The position numbers and the translations under genes are program-made. The notes under the pieces were generated by a model. That model had not been told where the DNA came from. It made no database searches and worked only from the letters and a program-made list of their open reading frames with translations. Shown one piece after another: positions 1 through 8,300 of a stretch of 8,928 nucleotides of DNA. The DNA is from Candidatus Latescibacterota bacterium (GTDB lineage Bacteria; JAAXHH01), in the NCBI GenBank assembly GCA_022821935.1, contig JAJECR010000210.1, forward strand, positions 1-8,928, read 5' to 3'. Position 1 is the first letter of the stretch, and each line of letters starts with the position of its first letter.

Positions 1-1458
1 ATCGGGATCCAGACGCGGCGGGACGATATTGTATGGGTGGCCCTTCGCATTGATGCTTTCCGCGTTGTCGAGTTGATGGTCGCTGAACAACTGTACATCG
101 TTGGGATGGATGGCCTCGTCTTCTGGGGCGAAATCGATGAATCGCCTGTGGATACGGATCTCGTCTCCGCAATATGCGCCCGAATAACGCTCGATCGCCT
201 CGCAGAGTGCGCTGACCTCGGATTGTTCCCGCGTGCTGCCCTTGCCGGCGCTCTTGCTGCGCAGGCTGCGCCTGAGCGAGCTCAGGCTCCGGCTTCGCAT
301 GGCGGGATTGCTTCCGGCCCAATGGACATGCAGCCAGGAATCGTGCTCATCGGTGGTGCGTGCCAGCCAGGTTACGACACCACTGACCGGGCTCACGAGG
401 TGGCGGTATTTCGCCAGCGTGGCCTCCGGCGGTACGGTCCGCGCGCCGCCGCTGTTGCGATGGGGCTTGGGGCTCGGATTCAGACACAGCGGTACCGGCG
501 GCCGGTCCGGCCGATACAGGGCCTCGTCGCCACAGGCCGGACACTGCGGCCGGCGCATTACCAAGTGCCTGGAACTTTCGAAGGCGCCGACATGCATCGA
601 GATCGCATGATCGTGGAGCGGGGCAGCCTCAGCCAGTACTAGCCACTTGACGATCTCTGCCGCGATCAGCCCGTATACCGCCTCCAGTGCCGAGGGATCG
701 GAGGCAAAGGGCTTGAATGCGGCTTCCTCGCCGGCGACGTGGCGCAGGAATCCGTGCGTTTCCTTATGGTTGCGCAGGCGGTTGGCCAGACAATCCCAGC
801 AGGGTCCTTGTCTATCGGCGCGAAAGACAGAGCCGAACAGCGCCTCCATGCCGCGCGGGCGCACCAGCGTCCACGGCGCTTTCGCCGCAAGCTGACGCCG
901 ATTCACGTCGGCAAATCGTGCTTCGAGGTAATCGTCGCAGACGACAACCGTGAGCCGGGGACCACCACTTGCCACACCGGCGACACTAGTGCCAGGATCG
1001 ACAGTCACCAGGCCGACGCCGCTCTTTTCCAGGTGCCGGGCCAAACGGCCGTCATCGCCCTCGACCGAGATGCGCGATTCCGCCAGCCGTTGTTCGACCC
1101 ATCGGGGCGAGGCACCGAGGGACGACCAGTATGCTGCCCGTGACCGGTCCATGCCATGATCGGCAGAGATAACATAACCCCTGCCGGAGAGTGAAACGAC
1201 GGCCGCACGCACATCGGCGGCGGCATGGCGGCCCTCGAGGTCGGCGACAATCCCGGCGAGTGGACGCCGGCCGTCAAGAAGCGGCAGTAGATCACAGTAC
1301 AGGCCGCCGTGCAGCAGCGTATCGAAGGACTCGGAAACCAGGAGCGTCAACTGCTCTGCGATGACGTGGAAAACCAGGTGCGGGGCAAGGGCGGGCAGTT
1401 CGACGAGGCCCCTGTCCGCAGGCGTCGTTTTCGTCAAAAGCCCGCTGCTGGAATTCAT
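1..1458 (-). CDS. TOMM cyclodehydratase, leader-binding (E1-like) domain fused to YcaO; 3' end outside window
   Basis: An open frame of 486 codons runs from ATG at 1458 to the left edge without a stop. The N-terminal ~335 residues look like the E1/ocin-ThiF-like partner protein of azoline-forming cyclodehydratases: two CxxC pairs, C220-W-D-C223 (790-801) and C306-P-A-C309 (532-543), would form the structural zinc tetrad. From about residue 340 a YcaO domain begins (LVSPVSGVV at 354-362), followed by GKGSTREQSEVSALCEAIER at 405-424, the characteristic YcaO ATP/Mg-binding segment. Family knowledge: such C/D fusions bind the precursor leader and use ATP to cyclise Cys/Ser/Thr to azolines, and are usually about 700-780 residues, so some 250-300 are missing here. 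It starts 50 nt after the hydroxylase gene. The ATG lacks a clear Shine-Dalgarno; an in-frame GTG at 1504-1506 is an alternative start. No flavin dehydrogenase is in view. The assignment is firm; the substrate is inferred. Confidence 0.92.
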   Translation of the reverse strand, partial: MNSSSGLLTKTTPADRGLVELPALAPHLVFHVIAEQLTLLVSESFDTLLHGGLYCDLLPLLDGRRPLAGIVADLEGRHAAADVRAAVVSLSGRGYVISADHGMDRSRAAYWSSLGASPRWVEQRLAESRISVEGDDGRLARHLEKSGVGLVTVDPGTSVAGVASGGPRLTVVVCDDYLEARFADVNRRQLAAKAPWTLVRPRGMEALFGSVFRADRQGPCWDCLANRLRNHKETHGFLRHVAGEEAAFKPFASDPSALEAVYGLIAAEIVKWLVLAEAAPLHDHAISMHVGAFESSRHLVMRRPQCPACGDEALYRPDRPPVPLCLNPSPKPHRNSGGARTVPPEATLAKYRHLVSPVSGVVTWLARTTDEHDSWLHVHWAGSNPAMRSRSLSSLRRSLRSKSAGKGSTREQSEVSALCEAIERYSGAYCGDEIRIHRRFIDFAPEDEAIHPNDVQLFSDHQLDNAESINAKGHPYNIVPPRLDPD

Positions 1459-1467
1459 AGTCTGCTG

Positions 1468-1481
1468 CCCGGATGTCCGGG
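1468..1481 (-). other. Small GC hairpin before the cyclodehydratase start
   Basis: The gap between the hydroxylase stop (1509-1511) and the ATG at 1458 contains a perfect 5-bp inverted repeat, CCCGG-ACAT-CCGGG, ending 9 nt before the ATG. There is no following U-run, so it is not an intrinsic terminator. It sits where a ribosome-binding site would be expected and could reduce initiation at this ATG, or it may be chance in GC-rich DNA. Confidence 0.3.
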
Positions 1482-1508
1482 GTTTCCGAGGCGGCTCAGT
1501 CGCCACCG

Positions 1509-3902
1509 TCAAGGGCCTGGAACAAGCGTATCGATCCGGGCGGCGGCGCGGGATGCGGTTTCAGCGACTACCGTCGTCAGTTCATCGAAATCATCCTGCC
1601 CGCAGGCGTTCGCCACGAGTGCCTGGACCTTCGGTCCTGCCTCCGCCGCATCAAATCCATCCTCTCCGACAAGACGCATGACGCCCTGCAGGTCACGCCA
1701 CAGTTTCGCAGCCTGCGCCAGCGGTTCGTCGCCGGCGGTTTCGAAGACCGCAGCGGCAGTCGGCGCCGGATCGTCGAGGAAGGTTTCCCCATGGGCCAGT
1801 TGAAGGTATCGTGCGGTCCGCTCGACATCGTCCAACCCCCCGAACATCCCTACGTACGCGGACACGCCAGTTTCGGAGCGGTCCTGCCGCTGTTCGCTCA
1901 ACCGGGCGACCAGGGACCCGCTCGCCCCACACCCGGCCAGGACCTCGCGCCGCGCGTCGTCGAAGCGACTACCGATGTCGGAACCATTGGACGCGAACAT
2001 GCACCGAGCCCTCGTGAGGACCGGAACATCGCCGGGAGCCGTAGCTCCTGCAAGTTCGGCCAGATTAGAAAGCGGCAACGCGGGGAAGGGGTAGGGTCTG
2101 GTGGGGGAGAACAACAAGCTGTCCTGAGCCAGGTCGCTCAGGGCCTTTCGGAAACTCCGGCACATGCGTTCATTCTCGCGAAATTCGCGGCCGTCATGGA
2201 CGAGCATCATATCCATCGCAATGCCGGGATAGGCCTCTCTGCTGGCCAGGTCGCCCAGGAAAACGGCGGCGATCTCGCCCACGCTCAGCGCCCCGTACTT
2301 TTCGTTAAGGTCCGCGACCACGGAGGATAGCACGGTCGAAACCGATGCCTCGGCCACGTTCGACAGCGCGGTGGCCGCTTCAGCCGGCAACAGGTTTCCC
2401 CGCACCACGTGCATACCGATCTGGAAGGCCCTGTCGTTCGACCAGTTCCGCACGATTTCTGCGGTTTCCCCGGAATCGACCACGGGCAGTTCGGCGATCA
2501 GTTCCTTCATTTCCGGACCGCCCATTTCGTACGTCCAGTACACTCTTGCGAGCCCGCGCCGAGCGATCGACTCGAATTCCTCGTCCTGTTCAAATCCCTT
2601 CGGCAGGTCGAGATCGAGGAATTCCTGTTCCTGCAGATTGTCCAGCAGTTCAGGGTTCCTCTCGATCCGTTTCGCGAGTCGTGGGGCGGCGCCGAAGATC
2701 TCGACGATCGCGTCAAAGGCATCGGGGCGCGCCGCGGCAAGCGGGCTGTCATAGGGACTCCAGTCCTCGATATCCGGGTAAAAATGCTTCCGCCACTGGT
2801 CTACCAGCGGGTCCATCTTCTCGAACCATTTCTTAGGCTTCAGCACGATGTTCATCATATCGGAGTAGGTCCCCGGCAGTTCCGGCGATTCGTCGAGGCT
2901 ATTGACCTGCAACAAGGGGTACTGGCGGGATGCCACCGCGTGATGATCGGCATGACGTTGCGCATTGAACAGCATCCAGTTGCTGAACTTCCAGTCGGCG
3001 CTCCAGGAATGCCGCGGCATGATCTTTTCCCAGCGGCCGTTTTCCAGGCGGACCCGCCGCAGGCCGTAGTGCTGGAAGTAATTGCTGATCTTCATGGAAA
3101 AGACGCAGGACAGGCCGAGGAAGGTAAAGACCGGAATCGCCCAGATCCCGCCCATCCAGTAAACCAGTCCGTACCAGAACGCGACCCCGATGCCGTAGCG
3201 CCAGAACGGATTGCTGTAATGCCACATGGTCAGGCGGCGGCGCGCCAGGCGTTCTTTTGCGACTTCCCAGGAATTGACGAGGTTACTGGCGATTTCCTTG
3301 GGCATGTATCGCCAGAAACTCTCGCCCTTTGGCGCGGACCCCATGTCATGCGGCGTGCCGACCAGGGCATGGTGTATATACACGTGCTCCGTGGCGTACT
3401 GCGGATAGGAACAGGAAGAAAGCAGGAATTCGCCGATCCGGCGTTCCCAGGACGTGCGCCGGTGTATCAGTTCGTGGCCGACGACGAATACAGCCTGGGC
3501 CTCCATCGTCAGAATGATCGCCAGCAGTACGCTTTCCCACCACATGAACTGGCCCGTCACCAGGATCTGCCAGAGACCAAATACAAGCGTCGGCGGCCAT
3601 AGGAACGCCCAGGTCCAGACCGGGAGATTGTGCCAGATCAGCCGGTGTTTGGGTGTGCTAAACGGATCCATGCTGCGTCCGTCGCGTCCGAATACACGGT
3701 CAAAGGACCAGGAAAGACTCATGAAGACCAGGGGTGGCAGCAACCACCAGCCGCCATACAGCGCGGCGAGGATGATCAAGGGGAAAACACCGAGCGGCAG
3801 ATAATGGGGGAGCGCGGTCAGAATCGACGGTTCGATCTGCTGAGTCGTGCCGGCGTTGGCCGGGCTGGCGTCCCTGATTACAGCGTTACTGTTTTGTGAC
3901 AT
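1509..3902 (-). CDS. AlkB-type membrane di-iron hydroxylase fused to degenerate GlnE-like adenylyltransferase module
   Basis: This 797-residue protein starts at ATG 3902 behind a near-perfect Shine-Dalgarno, with an in-frame TAA five codons upstream, so the start is secure. Residues ~30-385 are an integral-membrane AlkB/fatty-acid-desaturase-like domain: hydrophobic segments near 33-65, 95-140 and 232-270, and all histidine boxes expected of AlkB, HELIH at 143-147, EHVYIHH at 172-178, NYFQHYGL at 274-281 and QRHADHHA at 315-322. The family hydroxylates alkyl chains at a di-iron centre with electrons from rubredoxin; no rubredoxin is in the window. In canonical AlkB the fourth box reads NYxEHYGL; here Glu is replaced by Gln. 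Residues ~395-797 match one half of glutamine-synthetase adenylyltransferase in order: FGAAPRLAKRIERNPELLDNL (403-423, described by position), an NTase core near 543-655, then a helical part with FGGLDDVERTARYLQLAHG at 687-705. The module is probably not catalytic (see findings). The substrate may be the peptide or a lipid; this is inference. Confidence 0.88.
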   Translation of the reverse strand: MSQNSNAVIRDASPANAGTTQQIEPSILTALPHYLPLGVFPLIILAALYGGWWLLPPLVFMSLSWSFDRVFGRDGRSMDPFSTPKHRLIWHNLPVWTWAFLWPPTLVFGLWQILVTGQFMWWESVLLAIILTMEAQAVFVVGHELIHRRTSWERRIGEFLLSSCSYPQYATEHVYIHHALVGTPHDMGSAPKGESFWRYMPKEIASNLVNSWEVAKERLARRRLTMWHYSNPFWRYGIGVAFWYGLVYWMGGIWAIPVFTFLGLSCVFSMKISNYFQHYGLRRVRLENGRWEKIMPRHSWSADWKFSNWMLFNAQRHADHHAVASRQYPLLQVNSLDESPELPGTYSDMMNIVLKPKKWFEKMDPLVDQWRKHFYPDIEDWSPYDSPLAAARPDAFDAIVEIFGAAPRLAKRIERNPELLDNLQEQEFLDLDLPKGFEQDEEFESIARRGLARVYWTYEMGGPEMKELIAELPVVDSGETAEIVRNWSNDRAFQIGMHVVRGNLLPAEAATALSNVAEASVSTVLSSVVADLNEKYGALSVGEIAAVFLGDLASREAYPGIAMDMMLVHDGREFRENERMCRSFRKALSDLAQDSLLFSPTRPYPFPALPLSNLAELAGATAPGDVPVLTRARCMFASNGSDIGSRFDDARREVLAGCGASGSLVARLSEQRQDRSETGVSAYVGMFGGLDDVERTARYLQLAHGETFLDDPAPTAAAVFETAGDEPLAQAAKLWRDLQGVMRLVGEDGFDAAEAGPKVQALVANACGQDDFDELTTVVAETASRAAARIDTLVPGP
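1512..2720 (-). other. GlnE-like C-terminal module of the hydroxylase fusion
   Basis: This is the region encoding residues ~395-797 of the fusion. Landmarks shared with GlnE are the opening FGxxPxLAxxxxRNPELLD stretch, the NTase strand (AAVFLGDLASRE at 545-556, then YPGIAMDMMLVHD at 558-570), the TRARCMFA...DIGSRFDDARREVLA block at 630-656 that corresponds to GlnE's 'ALxxARxxxGD' segment, and the LQLAHG helix (GlnE: QLxxGG) at 700-705. It is one GlnE half-module; bona fide GlnE has two in tandem. The boundaries are approximate. Confidence 0.75.
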
Positions 3903-3909
3903 GGCATAT

Positions 3910-3916
3910 CCTCCTT
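3910..3916 (-). promoter_or_regulatory. Strong Shine-Dalgarno of the hydroxylase fusion
   Basis: On the minus strand this reads AAGGAGG, seven nucleotides before the ATG at 3902. It is the strongest ribosome-binding site in the window and fixes the start of the AlkB/GlnE-like gene. The intergenic 3903-3981 shows no terminator hairpin and no further credible small gene. Confidence 0.85.
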
Positions 3917-3981
3917 AGTAAGCAGTCCTGAACACCTACGCAGGAAGTTGCCCCGCCACGAACAGCCTGGACCGGCAGGAT

Positions 3982-5283
3982 TCACGTTCGCAGGGATGTG
4001 ACGAGACGCTCAAGCGCTTCGATACAGAACGCGGAGGTAACGGCTTCGGACCCGTGTCCGATCTGTCCTACCGCGCCCCACTTCAACGACTGGTCTCCAA
4101 AGGCGAGTAGTTCCGGCCAGCTGCCCTCCTCGCACTGTGAAGTAATGAGTCTCTCCATCTGGCGTTTCATGTCGATGCTTTCAAGGCCTCCGGTATCGTG
4201 GAGCACCGACAAGGCCTGGGCCGTACGAAGGATGTTTCCGAAGTCTCCGCTGCCGTCACGCAAGCCCAGGACACGGTCCGCGAGTACAGGGCCCAGTCGG
4301 TCCAGGGCGGGCCGCACACGTATCATGGCTCGGGCGATAGCATAGTAAATGGCCACCGCGTCGGGGTACCATTTGGAAGACCCCTCGAGATCGCCTTCGG
4401 ATACCATCGTTTCCAGCCAGCGCTGGGCGTCCCTGGTCTCCGGGCGATCGCCGAGTAAGGCGATGACATTCGCATTGACTACAGGGTCGGCCTCGATCCG
4501 AAAGCGCGACACGACATCGGGTTCGTCCTCCGTCAGCATCCAGGTCATGAAACGGCCTTCCGCATCGCGATTCGCCAGTATCCGCGGAACGTTCCTCCCC
4601 AGCAATATCCACGGGTGCGTTCCATGCGCGAGCGAAGCAAGCGTGGTGCTGTCCAGGTCCTGGGGCAGATGGCGGTAATAACGCCAGAATCCGGGGTATT
4701 CGACGGTGTCGGCAAGATACGTCCTGCCCGAGGCGCAGATGGCTTTGGCCCGCGCATCCCCGCACCGTTCCAGGGCAAGGACGCAGTAAGCCGTTATGAA
4801 AGCGGGTCTCTCGAAATGTCGTGGGATGCTCGGGTCGGCCACGTTGAACCGGATGCAGTGCCAGGCGCCGTTTTCGTCGATGGCGGATTCCAGGAAGTCG
4901 AGGCCGCGGCGAATACTCTCTTTGCCCGCTGCCGCCAGCGCGGCGCCCGTATCGGCGCCTGCAAGGCCGTTTTCTCCATCGGGTGCGTGCGGACGAAGGG
5001 GCGGCGCGGGATCGTACATCGTTTTGCGAAGAAACGCGATGGACGAGGCGCCCGTCCTTGCCTCCTCCCGTTCCTCCTTCGTGTACCTGTTGCGCGGCGG
5101 AAGGACAAGATGCGTCGCGGTGTACGATTCTTCGTGCACGTGAATCGCATGACCTTCGGCCAGCGACACGCCGAATTCCTCTTCGATGGTCTCTTTAGGC
5201 CTTGCGACAAGACGCTCCCGGAGGTCGTCGTCGTCGCCGGCTCGCGACAACAGGGAATCGAGCGCGTCAAGGGGCTTCGTCAT
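3982..5283 (-). CDS. NHLP leader fused to squalene-cyclase-like alpha/alpha-barrel protein
   Basis: 433 residues. Residues 1-63 fit the NHLP (nitrile-hydratase alpha-like) RiPP leader family: an N-terminal helix with LLSRA, then DDLRERLVARPKETIEEEFG (19-38), a VSLAEGHAIHVHEES strand region (39-53) and the terminal LVLPP (59-63). Residues ~65-115 are a charged, then Ala/Pro/Gly-rich linker. Residues ~118-430 resemble a terpene-cyclase/prenyltransferase alpha/alpha-barrel: repeated Gly-Trp turns (DENGAWHC at 136-143; QCEEGSW at 383-389, a QW-type motif) and helices of the TAxAL type (FITAYCVLAL 162-171, RTAQALSVL 353-361, VTSAFCIEAL 415-424). A DLDSTT stretch at 209-214 resembles the class II cyclase DxDDTA motif with the last Asp replaced by Ser. 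It is the size of one barrel, not the two of squalene-hopene cyclase. The start is fixed by an in-frame TAG three codons upstream and GGAG 9 nt before ATG. It lies 81 nt after the exporter gene. It could be a precursor, a leader-tethered tailoring enzyme or a carrier; its function is unknown. Confidence 0.82.
   Translation of the reverse strand: MTKPLDALDSLLSRAGDDDDLRERLVARPKETIEEEFGVSLAEGHAIHVHEESYTATHLVLPPRNRYTKEEREEARTGASSIAFLRKTMYDPAPPLRPHAPDGENGLAGADTGAALAAAGKESIRRGLDFLESAIDENGAWHCIRFNVADPSIPRHFERPAFITAYCVLALERCGDARAKAICASGRTYLADTVEYPGFWRYYRHLPQDLDSTTLASLAHGTHPWILLGRNVPRILANRDAEGRFMTWMLTEDEPDVVSRFRIEADPVVNANVIALLGDRPETRDAQRWLETMVSEGDLEGSSKWYPDAVAIYYAIARAMIRVRPALDRLGPVLADRVLGLRDGSGDFGNILRTAQALSVLHDTGGLESIDMKRQMERLITSQCEEGSWPELLAFGDQSLKWGAVGQIGHGSEAVTSAFCIEALERLVTSLRT
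5095..5283 (-). other. NHLP-type leader region
   Basis: This stretch encodes residues 1-63 of the fusion and ends at the LVLPP sequence that typically closes the NHLP leader before the core. Family knowledge: these leaders derive from the nitrile hydratase alpha subunit N-terminus and accompany NHLM exporters. The usual Gly-Gly or Ala-Gly-type cleavage motif directly after the leader is not obvious; the first small-residue pairs are TGASS at 77-81 and GENGLAGA at 103-110. Confidence 0.75.
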
Positions 5284-5292
5284 CGGCGTCTA

Positions 5293-5297
5293 CTCCG
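5293..5297 (-). promoter_or_regulatory. Shine-Dalgarno of the NHLP-cyclase gene
   Basis: The minus-strand sequence CGGAG lies 9 nt before the ATG at 5283 and is the best ribosome-binding match in the 81-nt gap. Together with the in-frame TAG just upstream of the ATG it settles the start. No terminator is seen in 5284-5364, so the gene is probably co-transcribed with the exporter. Confidence 0.6.
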
Positions 5298-5364
5298 TAT
5301 TCGCGGGTCCTTCCCGGCCCTGGACGCTTGTTTATCGTCCGGTTGCGATCGACGTATTCGGAGA

Positions 5365-8300
5365 TCAGGCGATCTGCCTTCTGATCAGTTCCTTGAATAC
5401 CCCGTCGATCTCCCTGAGTTCATCGAAGGAACCGCTCTGCACGACTTTTCCGGCTTTCAGCACGTAGATCCGGTCGGCCTGTTCCAGCGTGGACAGCCGG
5501 TGGGCAATGACGAGGCGGGTGGAAGTCAGGGCGGCGATGTTCTCCATTACCCTGGCCTGATTTTCGTTGTCCAGCCAGTTTGTCGCCTCGTCCAGCAACA
5601 TGATGCGCGGGCTGCCGATTACCGAACGGGCTATGGTGATGCGCTGACTCTCGCCGCCCGACAGGACGGACCCGCTGGCGCCCACCATGGTCATCATGCC
5701 CATGGGCATTTCCTTGATCTGGGCTTCGACTTCGGCGGTCCGGACCGCAGCCCATACTTCCTCGGTCGCCACGGTATCATGGTGACTGACCAGATTGTCC
5801 CAGAGATCCTGGGGGTGAAGTCCGATCGACTGCGGTACCGCGCCGATCTTCCGGCGCACCTGTTTCAGGTTCAGATGCCGCAGGTCGCGCCCGTCGTAAT
5901 ACACCGCGCCGGCGGATGGCCAGTCTATTCCGAGAGCGAGCCGGAACAGGGTGCTCTTGCCCGCGCCGGATTCGCCGGCAATGGCGATGAATTCGCCGGG
6001 ACGGGCGCGGATCGTAACGCCGTCGAGAATCAGCGGCCCGTCGGGATCGTAGCGAAAGGAAATATTGTCGAACAATATGTCGCCGCCCAGGTATTCGACC
6101 GGCTCTCCTTCCGTCTCGGTTTCAGGAACTGCCGAAAGCAGTGGACGCATCTGCTCGAATGCCGGCTGCATGGCGGCAATAGCGCCAAAGGTTTCACCGA
6201 GCCGGGAGACGGCGGACTGGAAAACGATAAAGACCGTGTAGACAACGAGAAAATCACCGACCATCATGCTCCGGTCTCCTGCCGCCGCCACAGCGTAAAG
6301 CAGTACCCCACCGGCAAGAAAGGGGAGCGCGGCAGAGAGCGCCCGCGAGTGCCCCTCAAGGACGCCGATTTCGATCTCTGCGCGTTTCTGCTCACGGTAA
6401 TCCCTGGCCCAGATCGCGAATGCCGACCCTTCCGCGCTGTCCATGCGCAGTTTGGAGATGCCTTCCACGATCTGGAACAACCGGCCGGCTACACGCCGTG
6501 ACGCGCTGATCATCCACCCGTACGGTGATATCTGACGCAATCCCAGGACGATGGTGACCAGCAGCGATGCCAGGCTGAAGGCGAGGGTGATGGCACCAAG
6601 GGTGGCTTCGTAGTAAAAGATGATGGCGAAAACCGGAAGCAGAAACACGATCGACAGGAAACTGTCGGCAACGGCGCCCCGTAAGCCGTCGCGAAGCTGC
6701 TGGAACGTCATGCCCGACATGGCCAGATCGCCGGCCGGATGGCGGTGCAGGACGCTGGGCGGAAGGCGCATGAGCCTGTCCCAGAAGGCCGCTTCGACCC
6801 GGGATGCCGAACGGCCCTCGAGCCGCATCATCGCCGTGCTTTGAAACTGGTGCAGCAGAGCGCCGAGCAGGCCGAACGCCGCGACCGCCACGGCGACGGC
6901 GTAGAGCATTTCCGCGCTTCCACCCGACGATACCACCTGATTCGCAACGAACCCGAGCGCGAGGGCCGGGAGCAGTCTGATCAAGCCGTATGGAAGCCCG
7001 GCGATGACCAGCCGCGCAAAATCCGCAGCCGACCCGCGCAGGGCGATGCGCAGCAGGTCCGCCGGTTTGACGCCCCTCGAAGGCAAGGGTTGGTAGAACA
7101 TCCAGGCATCCTCTGCCAGCGCTGCCGCGCGGTCCGCCGTAACCCGGGTACTGTGCCTGGTGACCGGATCGATAGCCCGGTACCGCCCGAACATGCCCGG
7201 CAGCAACGCCACAGGCTGGCCGTCCTCGGCGCGGAATGCCAGCATCGCGTTACTGTCTCCGCGCCACCAGTTGCCCTCGGCTTTGAATCGCACGCGCCGG
7301 GCGCGCACGTCTGAGGCATCAAGTATGTCAACGAGGCCGACAGGAGAATCGGTATGACCCGACTGTGCCGGTATCTTGAAATTGATTCCTTCATGCCGGC
7401 CGATAAGGTGCAGGGCATCGGGCAGGGCCGTGTCCTCGACACTGGCATCCCGGTCGATTGGATGGTCGTAGATATTATAAAGCCGCTGCCGCGCGGCCCT
7501 TTCGGCCGTGCGGCGGCTGGCTGTCCGCGCGCGCTCGAGATTGACGGCATCGACCACGACTAACCTGCGGTTCAGGCGTTCCAGGTTGAAGGCGACCTTG
7601 TGAAAGGAAGCGAGCGCCGGCAGCAGCTTGCCTTGCTCCGCCAGTGTTTCCGTGGATCGGCCCGTCAGCGTCGCCTCTTCGAACAGGGTGAGCCAGCTTG
7701 TCCGTGCCAGCGGTATAACCGCATCCTGCGGATCGGGCGGATCGGGCGGATCCTGCGGATCGGGCGGATCGGGCGGATCGGGCGGATCGGGCGGATCGGG
7801 CGGATCGGGCGGGCCATGCGGGTCGCCCGCTTCCGCAAGTTCCGCGGGGTCGACAATCCCCATGTACAGGCTCGCGCCGGAAGGCGGTTCAGACACCCAG
7901 ACCACGCCGCGCCGTACGGAAAGGGTACAGGGGGACAGGGTCTGCGTCAGATCGGGTTCGGCCAGTGCAGTCGGACGTGGAATGGGAATGGCAAACCGCG
8001 ACAGGGTTTCGGTCAGGGCGGTCAGCCAGGTGTCGGTCTGCTCCGCCAGTTCTGCCGGATGCACCTGGGACAGCACGGAAGCCGGCAAACGTTTCAGCAG
8101 AGTGCCCGGCACTCCTTTGGCAATGATACTGAGCGTGGTGTCTTCGTCACGGTCTCGCCGGTCCGGTGCGACCCCAGGCAATAACCAGCCCGATTCCCGG
8201 AGCAGCAGATGCTGCGGCGCCGCCTGCTCCGTCCCGTCCTTGAATTCGACCAGGAACAGGTTGACGGCGCCCCGATCGATGAACCAGACGCTCTCCGGAT

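Noticed and set aside
37..642. Plus-strand open frame (201 codons) near the left edge
   Set aside because: The minus strand here encodes the zinc-tetrad and YcaO ATP-binding motifs of the cyclodehydratase, so this frame is a shadow.
1005..1295. Minus-strand open frame (96 codons) as a separate small gene
   Set aside because: It lies out of frame inside the cyclodehydratase gene and has no recognisable features.
1468..1481. Intrinsic terminator between the hydroxylase and cyclodehydratase genes
   Set aside because: The stem is only 5 bp and no U-run follows, so termination is unlikely.
1509..2720. A genuine glnE (glutamine-synthetase adenylyltransferase) gene
   Set aside because: It is fused to a membrane hydroxylase, has only one of the two GlnE modules, and lacks most of the catalytic acidic residues.
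2409..3602. Plus-strand open frame (397 codons) opposite the AlkB/GlnE-like gene
   Set aside because: It is antisense to the conserved histidine boxes, and its product has no recognisable motifs; it is a shadow of the real coding strand.
4615..6501. Long plus-strand open frame (628 codons) opposite the NHLP-barrel and exporter genes
   Set aside because: It is antisense to two strongly recognised genes, spans their boundary, and its translation shows no family resemblance; GC-rich codon use on the minus strand readily leaves such open frames.
7722..7820. CRISPR-like or intergenic repeat array
   Set aside because: The units are contiguous without spacers, in frame and inside a coding region; it is a protein-coding minisatellite.
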